A stretch of DNA of 64,000 bases from an uncultured bacterium (GTDB lineage Bacteria > Armatimonadota > UBA5829), in the NCBI GenBank assembly GCA_938074205.1, contig CALJES010000015.1, positions 31,042 through 95,041 on the forward strand, read 5' to 3'. Made by a program: the position numbers and the translations under genes. This document shows positions 60,867 to 64,000 of this stretch, piece by piece. The number at the start of each line of letters is the position of its first letter. Within the stretch, counting starts at the first letter, position 1. The notes below the pieces were generated by a model. It was not told the DNA's origin. It was given only the letters and a program-made list of their open reading frames with translations, and made no database searches.

Positions 60867-62216
60867 CTACACCAACGCTCCATGTGATCTTAATGCATCG
60901 AGCAGCACATTCGTATCCAGCGCTCTTGGTGTCACGCCGTGCTGCAGCGAAAGCGCGGCAGCTGTTCCTGCAGCTTGACCCATTGCGATACACGCGGGCA
61001 TGATTCTTATTGCCCCGTGACCCGCCTGAGTGCTCGAAACGCACTTCCCAGCAACCAGAACGTTATCGAGGTCTTTCGGTAGTAAGCAGCGGTAGGGTAT
61101 TTCGTACCAATCACCAGCCGGCGGAGCGCCACGCCTCGCCTGTCGCTCGTCTTTTTTCTCATCCTTGACGTAGCCTTCACCTTTGCCTGAATGGATGTCT
61201 ACAGGGTAAGCCAGACGGCAGATGCAATCAGGAAACTTTCGGGCTTCTTCTACGTCATCTTCAGAGAACACATAATCGCCCATAATTCGGCGCGTCTCTC
61301 GAACACCGATATGGGCAGCGGAACGCAACAGATAGCATTCCTCGAAACCCGGCACGTACTTACGCAGGAATGCCAAGATGGACATCATCTGTTTCCGACC
61401 TTCAATTTCAGCCTTGGTAAGGTCTTCGGCGCTTGTCCCTCGAACGCCGCCAACATGCGTAGTATTGAAGACGACTTCTCCCTTGCGTGGTCGACTGATA
61501 TAAAATATTAGGTCACCAGGCGCCTTGTATTCGCCTGCAGACCTTGCCTGCCCAACTAGGTCATAGTAGCCTGCCACAGAGATGACCCCTTTAGCCAATC
61601 GACTAAGATCAGCATCAGGTGGCAGCTTTGGAAACCGCATCTGATCCGGATGATCGCGGACATACTCAAGGGCTTTTACCAAGTCCACGCCCCCAACGTC
61701 AAACATCAGCGTCATTGCTTGAGGTAATCCCTCAGCATCACCCATATTAAATTCGGCTCCTAGAGAAACGGCAGCGTCGCCGTCACCGCTGCAATCAACC
61801 AGCCGCCTACACATAATTTCTTCCTCGCCGCTCTTGGAGGTTAGCCGTAGTCGGAAGGCGTAGTCATCAGCAGTTGCGGCCTGGAAGAAAGTGTGAAACC
61901 TCAGTTCGACTCCAGCTTCCAAGACTGATTCCTGTAGTACAAACTTCATAATCTCAGAATCGAACGAACGACCGATTATTGCGTCAAGTTGTGCCAGCCG
62001 AGACTGAAGCTCGTCAAAAAGCCCCGCCACCAGCTTAGTGCCAGTCGATGTATAGTGCGTCATGAACGGGTTTACCAAACCGGCAGTTGCCATGCCGCCC
62101 AAAAATGCGAATTGCTCTACAAGGAATGTCTTTGCCCCAAGCCGAGCTGCCGAAATAGCGGCCGCCCAACCTGATAGTCCGCCTCCAACTACCGCGACAT
62201 CGTATGTGCCACTCAT
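60867..62216 (-). CDS. FAD-dependent oxidoreductase
   Basis: 449-residue flavoprotein. The N-terminal dinucleotide fold GGGLSGWAAAISAARLGAKTFLVEQ (GxGxxG...E) is intact, GGMATAGLVNPFM and VDCSGDGDAAVSLGAEF follow as in the FAD_oxidored family, and the C-terminal CVSSTQAGHGAIRIMPACIA closes the FAD site. Family members are widespread in Armatimonadota and Planctomycetes, often near sugar-use genes; the substrate is unknown. A terminator lies between it and the upstream prepilin gene. Confidence 0.92.
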   Translation of the reverse strand: MSGTYDVAVVGGGLSGWAAAISAARLGAKTFLVEQFAFLGGMATAGLVNPFMTHYTSTGTKLVAGLFDELQSRLAQLDAIIGRSFDSEIMKFVLQESVLEAGVELRFHTFFQAATADDYAFRLRLTSKSGEEEIMCRRLVDCSGDGDAAVSLGAEFNMGDAEGLPQAMTLMFDVGGVDLVKALEYVRDHPDQMRFPKLPPDADLSRLAKGVISVAGYYDLVGQARSAGEYKAPGDLIFYISRPRKGEVVFNTTHVGGVRGTSAEDLTKAEIEGRKQMMSILAFLRKYVPGFEECYLLRSAAHIGVRETRRIMGDYVFSEDDVEEARKFPDCICRLAYPVDIHSGKGEGYVKDEKKDERQARRGAPPAGDWYEIPYRCLLPKDLDNVLVAGKCVSSTQAGHGAIRIMPACIAMGQAAGTAAALSLQHGVTPRALDTNVLLDALRSHGALV

Positions 62217-62253
62217 GCGCTCGTACTCCTCGTATGGTAATTAATAAATTAAA

Positions 62254-62280
62254 GAGCGGGCTTCCCCATGAAGCCCGCTC
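62254..62280 (-). terminator. Terminator of the prepilin-type gene
   Basis: Perfect 11-bp stem GAGCGGGCTTC / GAAGCCCGCTC with a 5-base loop; on the minus strand it is followed by TTTAATTTATT. Confidence 0.85.
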
Positions 62281-62346
62281 GGCTTACGAGTAGATATTGC
62301 GAGAGCAGCTTGCTATGCCCATAAGCCCTCGCACTGTGTAGTAACC

Positions 62347-63210
62347 TTACGGCAGCATATCGCTGTAACGCCGCGGGTCAAGATAAGTATAAGGAGCAGC
62401 GGTCTTGTTCGGAACGACAGCTGTGTCTGGATGTGGTGGGTTGTTGTCTGTAATCTTGGGCCGCTCGTTGTCGAAGTTGAAATAGTTGGGCTCGCCGTTC
62501 GCAAGAGGGTCATTCACATAAGTCCTGCTGTTTGCAGGTTGTGTGCTATTAACAACACTAACCGACTTAACGTGCGAATCAAGGAACGCAACATTGATTT
62601 GAACGCCGTTCTTAAGGCCGCTCGCTGCACCTGAGTGGAAACCAGCGCGCTCATAGAAGACGATCTGGTCGGCGTTGTAAGCGAAGTCGCTTTCTTTCTG
62701 GCACTTCAGAGCGTCGTGACGCCATGCTACGTCGATAGCCATCTTCCACCAGTATGATACTCTGGTGTGGTTTAGATTGTAAGCCTGGCTTGGTGCTGGT
62801 GACCTGTCTGCTGAGTCGGAGGGACAAAACATGATATCTTTCGACTTCATTGCGCCGTAAAGCATCTGGGCCCAGGTGACCGGAACCGGCCTAGTATCAC
62901 CGCTTGTCCCCGGCGGGAGAACACCCACACCAGCAGAGAAGAGCGCGAATCCAGTGTCGTTACCCGGAGAGGTTCCAGTGCCGACTGTGCTTCCAGCGGG
63001 AACGGAACACGGCAGTGTAGCATCATAGTCGTTCCAGTACGTTTGGAGTGCTATGGCACATTCCTTCAAGTTCGACTGACAAGTCGACTTGCGTGCCGCT
63101 TCTCTCGCCCTGGCGAATACAGGGAAGAGTATGGCAGCCAAGATCGCGATGATTGCTATGACTACCAAAAGTTCAATCAATGTGAAGCCGCTTTTCTTCC
63201 TAGCAGCCAT
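62347..63210 (-). CDS. Prepilin-type N-methylated protein (DUF1559-like)
   Basis: 287 residues. A basic N-terminus MAARKKSG is followed by the type IV prepilin cleavage and methylation site G/FTLIE and a hydrophobic helix, then [16 protein letters not shown], a hallmark of Armatimonadota copies. The C-terminal half has the usual FLDSHVKSV segment in place of the H-x-DG box. These proteins are thought to be pseudopilins exported by a type II/IV pilus-like machine. Start supported by AGGAGG. It follows a second family member at the window edge. Confidence 0.93.
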   Translation of the reverse strand: MAARKKSGFTLIELLVVIAIIAILAAILFPVFARAREAARKSTCQSNLKECAIALQTYWNDYDATLPCSVPAGSTVGTGTSPGNDTGFALFSAGVGVLPPGTSGDTRPVPVTWAQMLYGAMKSKDIMFCPSDSADRSPAPSQAYNLNHTRVSYWWKMAIDVAWRHDALKCQKESDFAYNADQIVFYERAGFHSGAASGLKNGVQINVAFLDSHVKSVSVVNSTQPANSRTYVNDPLANGEPNYFNFDNERPKITDNNPPHPDTAVVPNKTAAPYTYLDPRRYSDMLP

Positions 63211-63398
63211 CGTACGTTACCTCCTACAAGATTCCGAATCTATACTCTTTTTTGGTTTTGTCCATATTAACTTTTTCGCGCTTCAGAATCCACTCACTGC
63301 ACCAAACACAGTATAACGTATGAATGAAGCAGTCATACCTTTGCCAATTTCTGCACACCACCTCCTAGTCAGGTGATCCACAATCCACCTCAGCGATA

Positions 63399-64000
63399 CT
63401 AAGGTGATATGGCAATCTGCCTATTGAGTACCTTCTGCTGAGGCGTTGATGGATTTGGATAGTAGTAGTTGTACCACTGTTGAGTGTTCTCATCGTACGT
63501 TGAGGCCGCTGTTCGATGCCTTGGATCTGTCGTGAACGAACCAATGTCGAACAGCTTTACGTGACCGTCCGCAAACAGTATGTGAGATCCGTTTGCGTGC
63601 AGCATATACTCACCCTTCGCAAACCCAGCAGGGGCCAATTGCTCACGTGCTATCAAGAACGGATCTATCGGGGGATCAGATTTATTAGCTGTGCAGTTAT
63701 TCCGAGGACGCAAAGTTGCCATCGTCAGCCTGCCCAGCTCGCGAATCATCATCAAGTTGGCAGCACTCTTGACTATCCCCTCAGGAGCCTCAGTCAAACA
63801 ACGGTTGAATACATAAGTCACCAGATAATAAATAGTAACGTTCCGCATCTGGCTCGTATCCGGCAAGGTCAAGTTCGTGGCAGCAGGACAACGCCAAGTC
63901 GTCGCAGGATCCTCTTTCTTCGTCACCTGCTCAACGTAGCTGTAAAGACCTTCCACCCAGTTGATGCTATACAAGAACTTCGGAGGCTCAGTCTGACCAG
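63399..64000 (-). CDS. Prepilin-like/DUF1559-type protein, 5' part outside the window
   Basis: Partial gene: the frame is open to the last base of the window, so the start lies beyond 64000. The visible 200 residues contain WRCPAATNLTLPDTSQMRN and the family's H-x-DG box (GSHILFADGHVKLFDIGSF), followed by a C-terminal tail. It is a close relative of the DUF1559 domain of the gene at 62347, with 188 bases between them. The missing N-terminus should carry the prepilin signal. Confidence 0.85.
   Translation of the reverse strand, partial: GQTEPPKFLYSINWVEGLYSYVEQVTKKEDPATTWRCPAATNLTLPDTSQMRNVTIYYLVTYVFNRCLTEAPEGIVKSAANLMMIRELGRLTMATLRPRNNCTANKSDPPIDPFLIAREQLAPAGFAKGEYMLHANGSHILFADGHVKLFDIGSFTTDPRHRTAASTYDENTQQWYNYYYPNPSTPQQKVLNRQIAISP

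Noticed and set aside
1..64000. tRNA genes, CRISPR arrays, insertion sequences
   Set aside because: No tRNA T-loop consensus with cloverleaf arms, no regularly spaced direct repeats and no transposase motifs were found on reading both strands; weak tRNAs could be missed without a covariance search.

Overview
The window most resembles a chromosomal segment of an Armatimonadota-like bacterium. GC content looks close to 50 %. The main evidence is the prepilin-type proteins at the right end, whose N-terminus carries an [24 protein letters not shown] signature and whose last gene has an H-x-DG box; both are typical of the DUF1559-like families that are abundant in that phylum. A TonB-dependent receptor and a PEP-CTERM protein imply a diderm envelope. 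This placement is an inference from protein signatures, not from a marker-gene tree. I found no tRNA, rRNA, IS element, prophage or CRISPR array.

Layout. 0-5 kb: a Gfo/Idh/MocA dehydrogenase; a PEP-CTERM protein broken by a frameshift; a polytopic TMTC-like TPR protein followed by a GNAT acetyltransferase and a small zinc-ribbon gene interrupted by an in-frame TGA. 5-12 kb (minus strand): an M48 metalloprotease, a five-PAS histidine kinase and leuS with an unusual insertion. 12-14 kb: a secreted protein of unknown function. 14.3-26.3 kb: a six-gene plus-strand operon with a 2030-residue FtsX-type permease carrying a degenerate split M28 peptidase fold and five novel repeats, an OPT transporter, a duplicated-domain protein, a PqqD-like protein, a second FtsX permease with an SLBB-like insertion, and one LolD/MacB-type ATPase. 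26-31 kb: lhr helicase. 31-43 kb: heparinase II/III-like lyase, HD-domain protein, tgt, sugar-phosphate isomerase-like protein, a pseudo-protease/TPR protein, an amidase with a TIM-barrel N-terminus, and a TonB-dependent receptor.

42.9-45.2 kb holds a GEMM-I (cyclic dinucleotide) riboswitch, with a terminator that overlaps the aptamer, in front of a 58-residue ORF and an HD-GYP/GAF/GGDEF protein. This is a probable cyclic-di-GMP feedback circuit. 45-64 kb: a second polysaccharide-lyase-like protein, dsbD, ruvC, an MFS transporter, a parallel beta-helix protein, a YbhB-like protein, an ABM monooxygenase, a second M48 protease, a Spy-like helical protein, a second Gfo/Idh/MocA protein, an alpha-isopropylmalate-synthase-like enzyme fused to a Cache sensor domain, STAS and BON proteins, an FAD oxidoreductase and two prepilin-type proteins.

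Taken together the genes suggest a polysaccharide-using heterotroph (lyases, beta-helix protein, sugar dehydrogenases and isomerases, TonB receptor) with a rich envelope. The two best candidates for undescribed biology are the 12-kb FtsX/M28/OPT/PqqD/SLBB operon and the riboswitch-controlled cyclic-di-GMP module.
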